Both the position numbers and the translations under genes were made by a program. From Scatosoma sp048465415 (lineage in GTDB: Bacteria > Bacillota > Clostridia > Christensenellales > Borkfalkiaceae), in assembly GCA_048465415.1 (NCBI GenBank), contig DBFWLO010000014.1, positions 1-64,000 on the forward strand: a DNA stretch of 64,000 nucleotides, in the 5' to 3' direction. Below the pieces are notes generated by a model. That model searched no databases and was not told the origin of the DNA. It saw only the letters and a program-made list of their open reading frames with translations. Below are positions 1 to 9,927 of the stretch, piece after piece; the stretch's first letter is position 1; each line of letters begins with the position of its first letter.

Positions 1-325
1 CGCCCACGTTCTCTTCCGCCGCCGCGCAGAACATCACGGGGCCGCCGAAGTGTTGCGCCAGCATGGTCTCCGATATCTCGGGGCCGAAGTTACCCAGGTA
101 CACGCACAGGGCGTTGCAGTCCGCCTTCTTAATATCCTCCAAGGCCGCAAGCATATGAATCTCGCTCTCCACGATACACACGGGACACTCATAGATGTCT
201 CCCGCGCCGTACTTCTTTTCGTAGGCCGATACCAAAGCCTTACGACGGTTCACCGACAGGCTTTCGGGAAAGCAATCCCGCGATACCGCCACCAGCCCTA
301 CCTTGACTTTAGGGATATTGTTCAT
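1..325 (-). CDS. L-fucose/L-arabinose isomerase-family protein (partial, N-terminus only)
   Basis: The first about 108 codons of a leftward gene that runs off the window. The start is set by ATG at 323-325 with GGAGGT 6 bases upstream. The protein begins MNNIPKVKVGLVAVSRDCFP and includes a YLGNFGPE stretch, as in the N-terminal domain of cytosolic isomerases that convert an aldose to a ketose. It lies 48 bp after the GH3 gene and is probably the last visible gene of the xylan operon, where it could handle arabinose released by the GH51 enzyme. It is a different subfamily from the full-length FucI at 43801. The catalytic residues lie outside the window, so substrate cannot be judged. Confidence 0.7.
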   Translation of the reverse strand, partial: MNNIPKVKVGLVAVSRDCFPESLSVNRRKALVSAYEKKYGAGDIYECPVCIVESEIHMLAALEDIKKADCNALCVYLGNFGPEISETMLAQHFGGPVMFCAAAEENVG

Positions 326-373
326 TTTTTACCTCCATATTTAGTTTAGATGTAAAGTACTATCTTAATTCAA

Positions 374-2491
374 TTATATCTTAATGATACCTTTTTGAAT
401 ATAAAAACGGACGGTTTGCATTTCTCCTCCGCAAAGCTCGGCGCTGCGCGGGTCGGGGGCGCTACCGCCGACAAATAACGTATATTCCCCGTCAAGAAGT
501 TTTCTTTCTCCCCGCAGCGAAACGCTTTCCATCTGTCTGCGTGCGACGGTGAAGCGCACGAGAATTTCCTCTCCCGTCCTTATTCGTCGTCTGTCAAAAA
601 AGCAGAGAGAAAAACGTGGTTTCTGCAAAGTTTCCCCTTCGTAACGGACATAGCCTTCTATAATTTCTTCCCCGTCTATATCCCCTTCATTTTTTACATA
701 CACTTTCCCGCTCAAATACTCGCCAACTTCGATAGAAAGCTGCGAATAACGGTAAGTGGTGTAGGAAAGCCCGTAGCCGAACGGATATAAGGGTTTTCCC
801 TGCAGATAACGATAGGTACGGCCTTGCATGGAATAATCCTCTATCGGAGGAAGGGGCTGATCATTATAATACACGCTGACGGGCAGTTTTCCCGACGGAT
901 TCGCCTTGCCGAACAAGATATTTGCCAAAGCTTTTCCTCCCGCTTCGCCGCTGTACCAACACTGCAATATCGCCGACGCGGCGGGCTCATATTCGCTCAC
1001 GTCAATTCCACCTCCGCTGTTTATTACCAAAACAGTCGGCTTTTTGAGAGCCAGGACGGCGGCGCAGAGTCTGCGTTGCGAAAGGGGAAGAAGAAGATCG
1101 ACGCGATCGCCCGAAGCAAACGAATTTCCCGTATCTCCTTCTTCGCCTTCGATGGTGGGATCGTATCCGACGCAAAGAATGACCGCATCGCTGAGTTTTG
1201 CAATTTTTAATGCCTCACCCAGCAGATTATACGGCTTACAAAGAGGATCGGCCTCAAGATAGAGCTGTGCGCCCTTTGAATAAAATACGCGGATTTTTTC
1301 GCCTACTTCTTCACGTATGCCGCGCAGATTTGTGATAAAATTGCCTGAGTCTCCGTTATAATTGCCGCATAAAACGGGCACGGAATCGGCGTTCGGTCCG
1401 ATCACGGCAATATTTTTCAGTTTTTCTTTCCTTAACGGTAGTATCCCGTCGTTTTTGAGAAGCACGGCGCTTTTTTCGGCCGTCCGCAGGGCAAGTTCAG
1501 CGTGAGAAGGACACCCCACGCGTTCGTAAGGAATCTCGTCATATTCGCAAAAGTCATCGAACATTCCCAATTTGAATCTCGTAGTTAACACGCGAATACA
1601 CGCCCGACGAATTTCGCTTTCTTCGATCAGCCCCTGCCTCAGCCCCTCCAGCAAGTTTTCATACGTGCAGCCGCAGTTGAGATCGCAGCCGCGGCGCACG
1701 GCTAAGCTTGCCGATTCGGGGGCCGAAGCCGTAAAGCGGTGACTCTTGTGAAAATCGGCCACCGCCCAGCAATCGGAGACCACATGCCCCTGGAACCCCC
1801 ATTCGCCGCGCAGCTTTTGATTGAGCAGAAAATCATTGGCACAGCAGGGTTCCCCGTTTAAGGCGTTATAGGCCCCCATAACCGCTTCTACTTTTCCTTC
1901 CTTGACAGCGGCCTCGAAAGCGGGAAGATACGTTTCTTCCAAATCTTTTTCCCTGACTGCCGCGTTAAAGGCATGGCGGCCGGCCTCCGGCCCCGAATAG
2001 CACGCGAAATGCTTCGCGCAGGCGGCCGTCTTCATGACTTCTCCGTCTCCCTGCATACCGCGGATAAAAGCAACCGCCAAGCGAGAAGTAAGAAAAGGGT
2101 CCTCGCCGTACGTTTCCTGCCCGCGCCCCCAAAGCGGATCACGAAAAATATTAATATTCGGAGCCCAAAACGTAAGCCCTTTATAAATATCTCTGTCTCC
2201 CGCTTCTTTTGCGGCGTTATACTTCGCCCGCGCTTCCTCGGAAATAACCTCCGCAACTTTGTGAAGAAGCTCTTCGCCAAAAGTGGCCGCCAAAGCGATC
2301 GCCTGAGGGAATACCGTGGCAACGCCTGCCCGCGCGACGCCGTGAAGCGCCTCGTTCCACCAGTTATAAGCGGGAATCCCCAGCCGTTCGACCGCGGGAG
2401 AATCGTGCAGAAGCTGCGAAGCGGCCTCCTCGACGGTCATCTTTGCGACGCACTCCCGCGCGCGGCGCGTACACTGCTCGTCTCTCCCCAT
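374..2491 (-). CDS. GH3 beta-xylosidase/beta-glucosidase
   Basis: A 705-residue glycoside hydrolase family 3 enzyme without a signal peptide, so cytosolic. The N-terminal TIM barrel carries the nucleophile Asp240 in VVSDCW. An alpha/beta sandwich follows (about 350-580), with a C-terminal fibronectin-III-like domain, which is the family's full length. The early motif NWWNEALHGVARAG resembles clostridial and plant-type GH3 beta-xylosidases, and the operon (GH10 xylanase, GH51) supports xylosidase activity on imported xylo-oligosaccharides. Beta-glucosidase or arabinofuranosidase side activity cannot be excluded. The start lies 8 bases after the GH51 stop, so the two are co-transcribed. Confidence 0.85.
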   Translation of the reverse strand: MGRDEQCTRRARECVAKMTVEEAASQLLHDSPAVERLGIPAYNWWNEALHGVARAGVATVFPQAIALAATFGEELLHKVAEVISEEARAKYNAAKEAGDRDIYKGLTFWAPNINIFRDPLWGRGQETYGEDPFLTSRLAVAFIRGMQGDGEVMKTAACAKHFACYSGPEAGRHAFNAAVREKDLEETYLPAFEAAVKEGKVEAVMGAYNALNGEPCCANDFLLNQKLRGEWGFQGHVVSDCWAVADFHKSHRFTASAPESASLAVRRGCDLNCGCTYENLLEGLRQGLIEESEIRRACIRVLTTRFKLGMFDDFCEYDEIPYERVGCPSHAELALRTAEKSAVLLKNDGILPLRKEKLKNIAVIGPNADSVPVLCGNYNGDSGNFITNLRGIREEVGEKIRVFYSKGAQLYLEADPLCKPYNLLGEALKIAKLSDAVILCVGYDPTIEGEEGDTGNSFASGDRVDLLLPLSQRRLCAAVLALKKPTVLVINSGGGIDVSEYEPAASAILQCWYSGEAGGKALANILFGKANPSGKLPVSVYYNDQPLPPIEDYSMQGRTYRYLQGKPLYPFGYGLSYTTYRYSQLSIEVGEYLSGKVYVKNEGDIDGEEIIEGYVRYEGETLQKPRFSLCFFDRRRIRTGEEILVRFTVARRQMESVSLRGERKLLDGEYTLFVGGSAPDPRSAELCGGEMQTVRFYIQKGIIKI

Positions 2492-2499
2492 GGCGCCCC

Positions 2500-4023
2500 T
2501 TAATAAGTAAACCGCAGGAAATTCCAGCTCATCGGCGAAAGAACAAATTCGGCGCGCTCGCCCTCTTTTACGGCGACGGGCTCCTTATCGATCGGCGCGA
2601 TGCGTCCGGGATTTTCAAAAGTATTGCAGGCGTCCAGCTCCGCCGACTCTATGCTCGCAAATTTTATGCAGCGCAGACTGCCGAAAGAACGCAGCTCCAA
2701 AAGAATTTTTTCGGCGGATTCTCCGTAGTTGCACAAAAAGGCGCATACCTCCCGTTTGAGGGAATCGTGCGTAACCGCCGAATTGATCCGCCGCGCTTTT
2801 CCGTGCCTGTTATCAAATTCGGCGCTGTTGGAAATGGCGCGGATCGTTTCGCCCCGACCATACCGGGAGGCATAGCTGAAGGGATAAAAGATACTTTGAC
2901 GGATCGCCGCGCCGCCCGGCTGCGTCATCACGGGCGCGATCACGTTGACGAGCTGCGCAAGGCAGGCCACCTTGACGATATCGCAGTGATTGAGCAGCGT
3001 ATTCAGCAGTCCGCCGAATACCAGCATATCCCGAAAGGTATACCTATCCTCCAAAAGCGCGGGCGCCTGACTCCAATTCGGCGCCTTTCGGGGCGCGCTT
3101 TGATTCCAGATATTCCATTCGTCAAAGCTGATATAGACGTTGTGTCGAGAACGCTTTTTTGCACGTACGTAGCGGATCGTCGCCTGAACGGTATCGATAA
3201 ATTCCGACATATTGTCCGCGCTGCCCAGAAAGTCCATCAGCGGATCGTTAGAAGAGGGAGCAAACTCGTAATAGCGGTGCATGGACAATAGATCCACGTC
3301 GTTATAAGTATGTTCGAGTATGATACGGTCCCATTCGGGATAGGTAGGCATATCGCAGTGGCTGCTGCCGCACACGACCAGTTTAACCGCGCCGCTCTCC
3401 CCTGCGTTTTTGGCGTCCGCCCAACGCATCATGCGCGCCGTTTGCGCGGCTTTTTTACCGTATGCATCCGCGTCGAGATGACCGATTTGCCAATCCCCGT
3501 CCATTTCGTTGCCCAGACACCAATAGCGGACGCCGTACGGCTGTTCCGCTCCGTTCCGGCGACGTAAATCGGAAAAATATGTACCCGACGGGTAGTTGCA
3601 GTATTCAAAGAGCTCCAGCGCGTCTTTCGGCGTTCCGGTGCCCATATTTACGGCCAGCATGGGCTGAAGCTCCGCTTTTTTGCACCAACGCATAAATTCG
3701 TCCGTGCCGAACTCGTTGCTTTCCAAACTCGCCCAGGCAAGATCGAGGCGTTTTTTACGCGCGGACTTCGGACCGATGCCGTCTTTCCAATCGTATCCGG
3801 AAACAAAATTCCCGCCCGGGTAACGAACCAGCGTCGCGCCAAGCTCACGAATGAGCCCGAGGACGTCCTTGCGGAAGCCGTCTTCGTCCGCGGCAAAATG
3901 ATCGGGTTCATATATCCCAGTATAAACTGCTCGCCCCAAATGTTCTATAAAAGAACCGTACAGGTTGCCGTCGATATCGCCGATTTTCAAGTTTCTGTCG
4001 GCAAAAATTTTTGTTTCGTTCAT
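2500..4023 (-). CDS. abfA: GH51 alpha-L-arabinofuranosidase
   Basis: A 507-residue cytosolic exo-enzyme that removes alpha-L-arabinofuranosyl side chains from arabinoxylan or arabinan oligosaccharides. The acid/base is Glu173 in GNEMDG and the nucleophile is Glu302 in FDEWNIWN; this spacing fits characterised GH51 enzymes. The barrel is followed by the usual C-terminal beta-sandwich. The start is ATG at 4021-4023 (MNETKIFADRNL), which has an AGAGGAA ribosome site. A longer reading frame to 4098 adds 25 residues unlike the family. It lies between the GH1 and GH3 genes; all three lack signal peptides, so they act on imported sugars. Confidence 0.9.
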   Translation of the reverse strand: MNETKIFADRNLKIGDIDGNLYGSFIEHLGRAVYTGIYEPDHFAADEDGFRKDVLGLIRELGATLVRYPGGNFVSGYDWKDGIGPKSARKKRLDLAWASLESNEFGTDEFMRWCKKAELQPMLAVNMGTGTPKDALELFEYCNYPSGTYFSDLRRRNGAEQPYGVRYWCLGNEMDGDWQIGHLDADAYGKKAAQTARMMRWADAKNAGESGAVKLVVCGSSHCDMPTYPEWDRIILEHTYNDVDLLSMHRYYEFAPSSNDPLMDFLGSADNMSEFIDTVQATIRYVRAKKRSRHNVYISFDEWNIWNQSAPRKAPNWSQAPALLEDRYTFRDMLVFGGLLNTLLNHCDIVKVACLAQLVNVIAPVMTQPGGAAIRQSIFYPFSYASRYGRGETIRAISNSAEFDNRHGKARRINSAVTHDSLKREVCAFLCNYGESAEKILLELRSFGSLRCIKFASIESAELDACNTFENPGRIAPIDKEPVAVKEGERAEFVLSPMSWNFLRFTY

Positions 4024-4125
4024 TCTTTCCTCTACTCCCGTATTCATTTTAACTGTTATGGCGCTTCGTGTCAACTGTTTGAAAAGATTCTTCCTCAAAA
4101 GCGGAAGAATCTTTTTTTGCGGCGA

Positions 4126-5469
4126 TTATAAACAGCTCCCGTTGGTACGTATGATTTTCGCGTAAAACCTCGCGCTTTCCTTCAGCACTCTTTCCCGCGT
4201 GTCGTAATCGACGTAAATCAGCCCGAAGCGCTTGGAAAAGCCCTCCGCCCACTCGAAATTATCCATCAGCGACCAATAAAAATACCCGCGTACGTCCACG
4301 CCCTCGGAAATGCCCCGGTTTAGCTGCTTAAGATAATCGCGGATAAACTGAATGCGCGACGTGTCGTTCAGAGTACCGTCGGAGGCTCTCCATTCCGTCA
4401 CGGCGACGCCGTTTTCCGTGATGTAAACGGGCAGCTTATAACGGTTGTAAAAAGCCTTCGGCCCGTAATACAGGCACTCCGGATAAACGTTCCAGCGCAT
4501 ATCCGTCTTGGCGGTGTTTAATCCCGGCTTGACGGTAAAAATTTTTCCGTCGGAGCCTGTCGACACATATTCGCCCGAATAAATATTTAATCCGATAAAA
4601 TCGATATTGCTTTTGATTATTTCCATATCCGATTCTGGATATTTAAGATCTACGCCGAACCCTTCCATCATTCCCTCGGGATAGCGTCCGAACACAACGG
4701 GGTCGGTAAAAAAGCTGTTGGTAAAGAAAGTCTTTTCGGTAAAGGCGAAATTCGCGTAGTCGGCGGCCTTTTTATCCTTTTCCGTATAGGGCATCTTTAC
4801 GGCGGTCGCTACGGTGACGCCGACCTCTATCGGCCGCTTTGCATGGGCGCGCAGCGCTTTGACGGCAAGTCCGCTCGCCTTGAGGGTATTATGCCAGGCC
4901 CGCAGCACCTCTTCGTCGGAACGCCGTTCAAAAGGAGCGTGCGCGCCGCCCCTCAAGCCCAGCCCGATAAAGCATTGAGGCTCGTTGACGGTGATAAAAT
5001 ATTTTACTTTATCGGAAAACAGCTTTGCGACGTTGGCAGCGTATTCTTCAAACCATTCGGGGGATTTCGGATTCAGCCAGCCGCCCTGAAGATAGAGCGC
5101 ATAGGGATATTCCCAATGAAACAGCGTTACGTACGGCTCTATGCCCGCTTTCAGAAGCTCGTCGATCAGTGCGTTATAAAACCGCACCCCGGTTTCACTG
5201 ATTCTGCCCGTTCCGTCGGGCATCAGCCGTGGCCAACAGATCGAAAAACGATACGCCTTCAGCCCCATCTCTTTCATCAGGGCAACGTCTTCGCGGAATT
5301 TATGATAATGGTCGCACCCGACCTCCGCCGTCTGCTGTTCAAAAACGAACCGTTTACGCTCGCACGCTACGTCCCATATATGCTTTCCTTTATCCGCCTC
5401 ATATGCCGCACCCTCGATCTGGTAGGCGGCTGTCGCCGCACCCCAGACAAAATTTTCCGTAAAGTTCAT
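4126..5469 (-). CDS. GH1 beta-glycosidase
   Basis: A 447-residue family 1 retaining beta-glycosidase, cytosolic. It shows the N-terminal family signature FVWGAATAAYQIEGA, the acid/base Glu163 in TVNEP and the nucleophile Glu352 in ITENG. The start at ATG 5467-5469 has a GGAG ribosome site and gives the normal family N-terminus; the open frame to 5559 adds residues without family similarity. In this operon it probably hydrolyses beta-linked di- or oligosaccharides (cellobiose- or xylobiose-type). The subsite residues that would separate glucosidase from xylosidase or galactosidase cannot be judged by eye. It is not a clear 6-phospho enzyme, since the locus uses ABC import rather than PTS. Confidence 0.85.
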   Translation of the reverse strand: MNFTENFVWGAATAAYQIEGAAYEADKGKHIWDVACERKRFVFEQQTAEVGCDHYHKFREDVALMKEMGLKAYRFSICWPRLMPDGTGRISETGVRFYNALIDELLKAGIEPYVTLFHWEYPYALYLQGGWLNPKSPEWFEEYAANVAKLFSDKVKYFITVNEPQCFIGLGLRGGAHAPFERRSDEEVLRAWHNTLKASGLAVKALRAHAKRPIEVGVTVATAVKMPYTEKDKKAADYANFAFTEKTFFTNSFFTDPVVFGRYPEGMMEGFGVDLKYPESDMEIIKSNIDFIGLNIYSGEYVSTGSDGKIFTVKPGLNTAKTDMRWNVYPECLYYGPKAFYNRYKLPVYITENGVAVTEWRASDGTLNDTSRIQFIRDYLKQLNRGISEGVDVRGYFYWSLMDNFEWAEGFSKRFGLIYVDYDTRERVLKESARFYAKIIRTNGSCL

Positions 5470-5495
5470 ACACGCTTCTCCTTTTTTGTTTATTG

Positions 5496-7862
5496 TTATG
5501 CGACGGTCGCCGCCGTTACGGTCGTACTTCCACCGTATTCGGCGCCGTCGCCCCAGCAATCGATCATCAGCATAAGATGCGCCAGCAACGGCGCCTGTTC
5601 GGCTGAAAAAACGATCGTCAATTCCTGCGTCGCGCCCGCTTCAACCTCCTGCCACGCGCAGGCGGAAGAAGAATCTTCGCCGATCTGCTGCCAATCGGCG
5701 TCTACGCCGCTGAGCTTATATTTCACTTTATGATCCGCATGGTTGACGAGCGTGATCTTTACGGAAGTTTGACCTTCCTTAAGCGTAAGTTCCGCGTTGA
5801 CGTTCTGCCAGCCCGTAAGCCCCGCGTACTCGATCACCGAGTTGCCTTCTCCCGAAAGCGTAAAGCAGGGCGCCGCCGTTCCCCAGGTGAGGGCAACCGC
5901 TTCTTCCGAAGGCGCCGCGCCCGCCGAGGCTTCCAGGGGATACAAGGTAACGCTGCCCGCCGCGCTACCAAACATATCGATAAAGCCTAAAATTCCCGCA
6001 ACAGGACTTCCTGCCGCAATATTCATTATAATCGACTTAGTCTCGCCCGCGGCAATTATCGTTATGACGCCTTGCTGTAAATCCGTCCACGCCCCTTGTT
6101 CGTTAAACTTTTGCAGATCGAAACGAACGTTGATCTCAAACGCGTTATTATTTTTTACGCGCAAGGTCAGCGCAGTGTTTTCCGACGGGGTATAGACGAA
6201 ATCCGTAAGTATATTTGTCCATTGCGGGGAAGCGGAATAGGCGACGCCGAAAGAGCCGTCCTCGTTTTTCGAGATCGTATAAGGGTTGCCCGCCGCGTCG
6301 CAGCGCCAATTTTCAACGGGAATTTCCATGGGCGCTTCGTTTCCGAATTCCACGGAAACAATATCCACGTTTCCGCTGTATTTTTCCTTCTGATTTTCGC
6401 CCGCGTCGTAACAACAGTCGAGGAAAAGCGAAATCGCCGAATACCTTTTGTCCGTAGTAAGCTCAAAGCTCCGCGTTTCCTTTGCCTGTAAAAAGGCAAA
6501 TTGTTCGGCCTCGGCTTTTGTCGAATCCAGACTGAATTTGAATTTGACGGGCTCGGCGCCGTTATTGCGCAACGTCAGCTTCACCGTGGGATCGGCCAAA
6601 GCAGCGGGAACGTCCGTATATAAATTGCACCATCTATCAGCGGGAACATCTTTATAAGTCACGTTTACGTATCCGTCTTTGTCCTCGATCTTATAATATT
6701 CCTTACCGCTATCCACCACGCCCCAAACAAGCGACGGCTTTTCGGGATTTTCAAAATTTTCGTCGTACGAAACCGTTACGCTTTTAATCGTTATCTGTCC
6801 CTTGCCGTCGTAATCGTCAAATTCGGGACACGACTCAATATTCAACCCCAGCAGCAGCTGCTTTTCGTGCTGGCCCTGCATAGCTTTAAGCGCGTCGCCT
6901 ATAGGAATTTCCAACGTGAAATTTCCATCTTCGCCGGCAGGAACATCTCCTTTATGATATACGTGCAGACGCTGTTCGTAATAATTCCACCAGCCGCCGT
7001 TATTCCAGCTCGCTTCGTCGCCGCGGAAAGAAAATACAATATTATCGATACTGTCCGCCACGCCGTTAGCTGTGTCGCTTGAAAAGACAAATGTCAATTT
7101 GTTTACTTTTTCATCGGGCAGCTCAACGGGACGAAAAGCGCCGGCCCATTCGGCGGGAGAGGAAAAGCCTATCTTGATTTCCGCGCCCTCCGCCTTTCGA
7201 AGTGAATACCCCGTCCAGCTTTCCGCCGTCCACCCCGCCGCATTCGCGGCGTCTTCTTCATTCATCCAAACGCTTTCTTCGGGCTGCTGCGCAGAAAACC
7301 AGGCTCTTTTTACATAGATGTCGCCGTAGGTTCCCGTCGTCCCCGGGTCGGGGAAAAGACATATATCGTTCACCACGTCGAGGATTTGCCGATGAATCCC
7401 GGGTACCTTGAAGGCATACGTCGTATATTCGCCGGTTAAATCAAAATAGATGTCCTGGCCCAAAACATTGGGATTGTCTACTGATTCCCGAATGGGATTG
7501 ACGATCTTCACAAACGCCCCGACAGGCGTTTCTCCGCTTTTCATGGAGATATTCAGCCATGAAAAGTCTGAAAATTTCCCTTCAACGCTGACGCCGAAAT
7601 TGCGCCAGGCGCTGTCGTTATAATAATGCAGTCTCACGGAGCCGTCTTCCTGTTCGGTTACGCTGTACTGCGCATCGGATTTAGACGCAAACCAGCCTTG
7701 CAGGCTCATATCCTTTCCGTCTCCGTAGTAATAATTGACGCCGTCGACAAATTCGCTCGGTTTTGCCGCCTGCGCCTTATTACACGCGGCTAAAACGCCC
7801 ATGACCGCAAAAAGGACGAAAAGAACGCACAGAGTCGCCAACCGTTTGATTTTACCTTTCAT
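5496..7862 (-). CDS. Modular surface lipoprotein, probable glycan-binding, unknown family
   Basis: A 788-residue lipoprotein: Lys/Arg-rich start, hydrophobic stretch, and lipobox LAAC with the lipidated Cys near residue 26. The rest is beta-rich. At least four stretches share a pattern of a beta-strand then W-x-N: DSAWRNFGV (about 75), ADRWCNLYT (about 420), SPQWTNILT (about 555) and LTGWQNVNA (about 690). The last three are followed by a strand containing LTLRN, LRVKN or ITLVN. This suggests repeated CBM-like sandwiches. No catalytic motif was recognised. It sits directly downstream of the GH10 xylanase and upstream of GH1 and most likely holds xylan at the cell surface. The role is inferred from architecture and context. 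Confidence 0.6.
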   Translation of the reverse strand: MKGKIKRLATLCVLFVLFAVMGVLAACNKAQAAKPSEFVDGVNYYYGDGKDMSLQGWFASKSDAQYSVTEQEDGSVRLHYYNDSAWRNFGVSVEGKFSDFSWLNISMKSGETPVGAFVKIVNPIRESVDNPNVLGQDIYFDLTGEYTTYAFKVPGIHRQILDVVNDICLFPDPGTTGTYGDIYVKRAWFSAQQPEESVWMNEEDAANAAGWTAESWTGYSLRKAEGAEIKIGFSSPAEWAGAFRPVELPDEKVNKLTFVFSSDTANGVADSIDNIVFSFRGDEASWNNGGWWNYYEQRLHVYHKGDVPAGEDGNFTLEIPIGDALKAMQGQHEKQLLLGLNIESCPEFDDYDGKGQITIKSVTVSYDENFENPEKPSLVWGVVDSGKEYYKIEDKDGYVNVTYKDVPADRWCNLYTDVPAALADPTVKLTLRNNGAEPVKFKFSLDSTKAEAEQFAFLQAKETRSFELTTDKRYSAISLFLDCCYDAGENQKEKYSGNVDIVSVEFGNEAPMEIPVENWRCDAAGNPYTISKNEDGSFGVAYSASPQWTNILTDFVYTPSENTALTLRVKNNNAFEINVRFDLQKFNEQGAWTDLQQGVITIIAAGETKSIIMNIAAGSPVAGILGFIDMFGSAAGSVTLYPLEASAGAAPSEEAVALTWGTAAPCFTLSGEGNSVIEYAGLTGWQNVNAELTLKEGQTSVKITLVNHADHKVKYKLSGVDADWQQIGEDSSSACAWQEVEAGATQELTIVFSAEQAPLLAHLMLMIDCWGDGAEYGGSTTVTAATVA

Positions 7863-7877
7863 TTTCCTTTCCCCCCG

Positions 7878-9026
7878 TTAAAAATTAATAATCGCATAGT
7901 ATGCATCTTTCTTTTCGTGATACTCGTCGAAGAGATAAGGCCAGTCTTTCCTTCCTTCCACGGGAATTTTATGCAGATACGAATCGTCGTCCGCAACGCC
8001 CCACTGTACGACCGCCGTTACGACGTCTTTATGCTTTCGGCAAACCTCAAACACCTTTCCGAAACAAGAAGCCTGCAAATCTTGCATATCTTCGGTAAAT
8101 TCCTGATAATAAAGGGACTTATCCGCATTATAGTCGTACATGGAAAAATCTACTTCCGTAATTTGCACTTCCAGGCCGCGCTTTCCAAGCTCCGCGATCA
8201 GGTTGTCGAGCAGCTCGGCGTCAAAAGAATTAATATCGTAGTGCGCCTGAATTCCTACGCCGTCTATCTCACAGCCTTTTTTCTGCAAACGGTCTACCAT
8301 CGTTAAAATCTTTTTCATTTTATAAGAGTTGTTTACAAAATACTCGTTATAGAACAATTTCGTTTTCGGATTTGCCTTACGCGCCGCAGCAAAGGTAGCG
8401 ACGATCAGCTCCTCGATCCTTTCATTAGCGGCGGCCTTCTCTTCGGGAGAAGCGTTTGCGGTAAGCCCGCAGACAGCATGCCATTGCGAATCGACGCGGT
8501 ATAAATCGTTTTCGTCGGAAGTATACTTGTCGGTAAGCATCTCGTTCCAAACGTCCCAGGCATAAACCTCCGTTCCGAAATGCTTGACGACTTCCGTCGC
8601 ATGGTTGACAAGCCGCGCTTTAACCTTTTCAAAGGTAGCCGCGACAGGTTTGCCGTCCGACCCTGTATCCGTAAAAACCCAATTGGGAAGCGCCAGCGGA
8701 TTGTGCCAGGCGAGACAATGTCCGCGCACGGCCATTTTGTTATTTTTTGCAAACGCAACCATCTTATCCGCAACCGTAAAATCAAACGTTCCTTCCGTCG
8801 GCTCCAGCGCGTTCCACTTCACTTCGTTTTCGCAGGTCATGGAATTGAATTCGCCTGCAATATCCTCGTACATATCCTGCGTTCCATAGTTCATCGTACA
8901 GCCGACCTTAAAATAATCCTCGTAATATTCCCAAAGCTTTTTATCTTTCTTGCATCCCGTAAAAAGCAGAGCGGACGCGCTTAAAATCAGCGAAAGCGAC
9001 AAGGCAAACAATTTTTTAAGTTTCAT
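7878..9026 (-). CDS. GH10 endo-1,4-beta-xylanase, lipoprotein
   Basis: A 382-residue surface xylanase. A signal peptide ends in the lipobox FTGC (Cys about 25), so it should be lipid-anchored outside the membrane. A single GH10 barrel follows, with no binding module. The acid/base is Glu162 in DVWNEM and the nucleophile is Glu291 in ITEVD; substrate-binding motifs such as RGHCLAWH are present. The start ATG at 9024-9026 has AGGGGAT upstream. It cuts xylan into oligosaccharides for the neighbouring ABC importer; the adjacent 788-residue lipoprotein may supply the missing binding function. Confidence 0.93.
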   Translation of the reverse strand: MKLKKLFALSLSLILSASALLFTGCKKDKKLWEYYEDYFKVGCTMNYGTQDMYEDIAGEFNSMTCENEVKWNALEPTEGTFDFTVADKMVAFAKNNKMAVRGHCLAWHNPLALPNWVFTDTGSDGKPVAATFEKVKARLVNHATEVVKHFGTEVYAWDVWNEMLTDKYTSDENDLYRVDSQWHAVCGLTANASPEEKAAANERIEELIVATFAAARKANPKTKLFYNEYFVNNSYKMKKILTMVDRLQKKGCEIDGVGIQAHYDINSFDAELLDNLIAELGKRGLEVQITEVDFSMYDYNADKSLYYQEFTEDMQDLQASCFGKVFEVCRKHKDVVTAVVQWGVADDDSYLHKIPVEGRKDWPYLFDEYHEKKDAYYAIINF

Positions 9027-9042
9027 TATCTATCCCCTTTCT

Positions 9043-9927
9043 TTATTCTTTTCCGCCGCCTATGGCGACTCCGTTGATGATTACCTTTGAAAAAATCGAG
9101 TAAATCACCAACAGCGGTAAAATCGTTACAAATACTCCAAGCGAAACCGCGCCGAGATCGGTATTGTAGCGATCTGTTTTCAACAGCTGAACAATCATGG
9201 GAAAAGTAAATTTTTCCGTAGAAGAAAGCAGCATTAAAGGTCCCATATAATTATTCCAGGAGCTGACGATGCCAAAGATCGCCTGCGTCGCCAACGCGGG
9301 AACGATACTGGGCAGTACCATTGTATTATAAATGCGGAATTCTCCCGCACCGTCGATCCTCGCGGCCTCCACAATGTCCTTGGAAAAATTCGCGTTGAAA
9401 TATTGTTTGAAGAAAAACACAGCACCCGGCGCCGCGATGGCAGGAATGATCAACGGAACATAGGTATCGTATAAATTCATATCCACGACCAGCTTGTAAA
9501 ACCCGATCATGGAAAGCTGCCCCGGTATCATCATCAGCATAAGGATAATGGAATATACCACCTCCTGTCCCTTATAACGATACGTAACGAACGCATACGC
9601 CGTCAACGCCGAAAAATACAGGCACAGCGCCGTCGAGCTGAAGCTGATGAGCACGCTGTTAAAAAACGTTCTCACAAGCGGGAAATTTTTGCTCATCAGC
9701 GTGTTCCAATTGATGAAGAAATACTTGCTGGGCAGCAAGGACATTCCCTGGTTGATCTGCGAAGTCGAACGTGTGGAATCGATAAATAACAGCCACAGCG
9801 GCATCACGCACAGCAACAGCATGAAAATACAAAAAATATAGATCGCCGTCTGCCCGATGATATGTTTAATTCTCTTTTCCAAAGGAATTGCGCGCCGCGC
9901 CGCGCGCCTTACCCCAATATCGTTCAT
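9043..9927 (-). CDS. Carbohydrate ABC transporter permease, MalG type
   Basis: An inner-membrane permease of the CUT1 family, about 294 residues with six predicted membrane segments. The EAA loop EAARIDGAGEFRIY, which docks the ATPase, is near residue 190. The ATG at 9925-9927 overlaps the stop of the MalF-type gene as ATGA, suggesting translational coupling, with GGGGGA as ribosome site; the in-frame TTG at 9942 is less likely. It works with the MalF-type permease and the binding protein just upstream to import xylo-oligosaccharides. No ATPase gene is nearby. Confidence 0.9.
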   Translation of the reverse strand: MNDIGVRRAARRAIPLEKRIKHIIGQTAIYIFCIFMLLLCVMPLWLLFIDSTRSTSQINQGMSLLPSKYFFINWNTLMSKNFPLVRTFFNSVLISFSSTALCLYFSALTAYAFVTYRYKGQEVVYSIILMLMMIPGQLSMIGFYKLVVDMNLYDTYVPLIIPAIAAPGAVFFFKQYFNANFSKDIVEAARIDGAGEFRIYNTMVLPSIVPALATQAIFGIVSSWNNYMGPLMLLSSTEKFTFPMIVQLLKTDRYNTDLGAVSLGVFVTILPLLVIYSIFSKVIINGVAIGGGKE

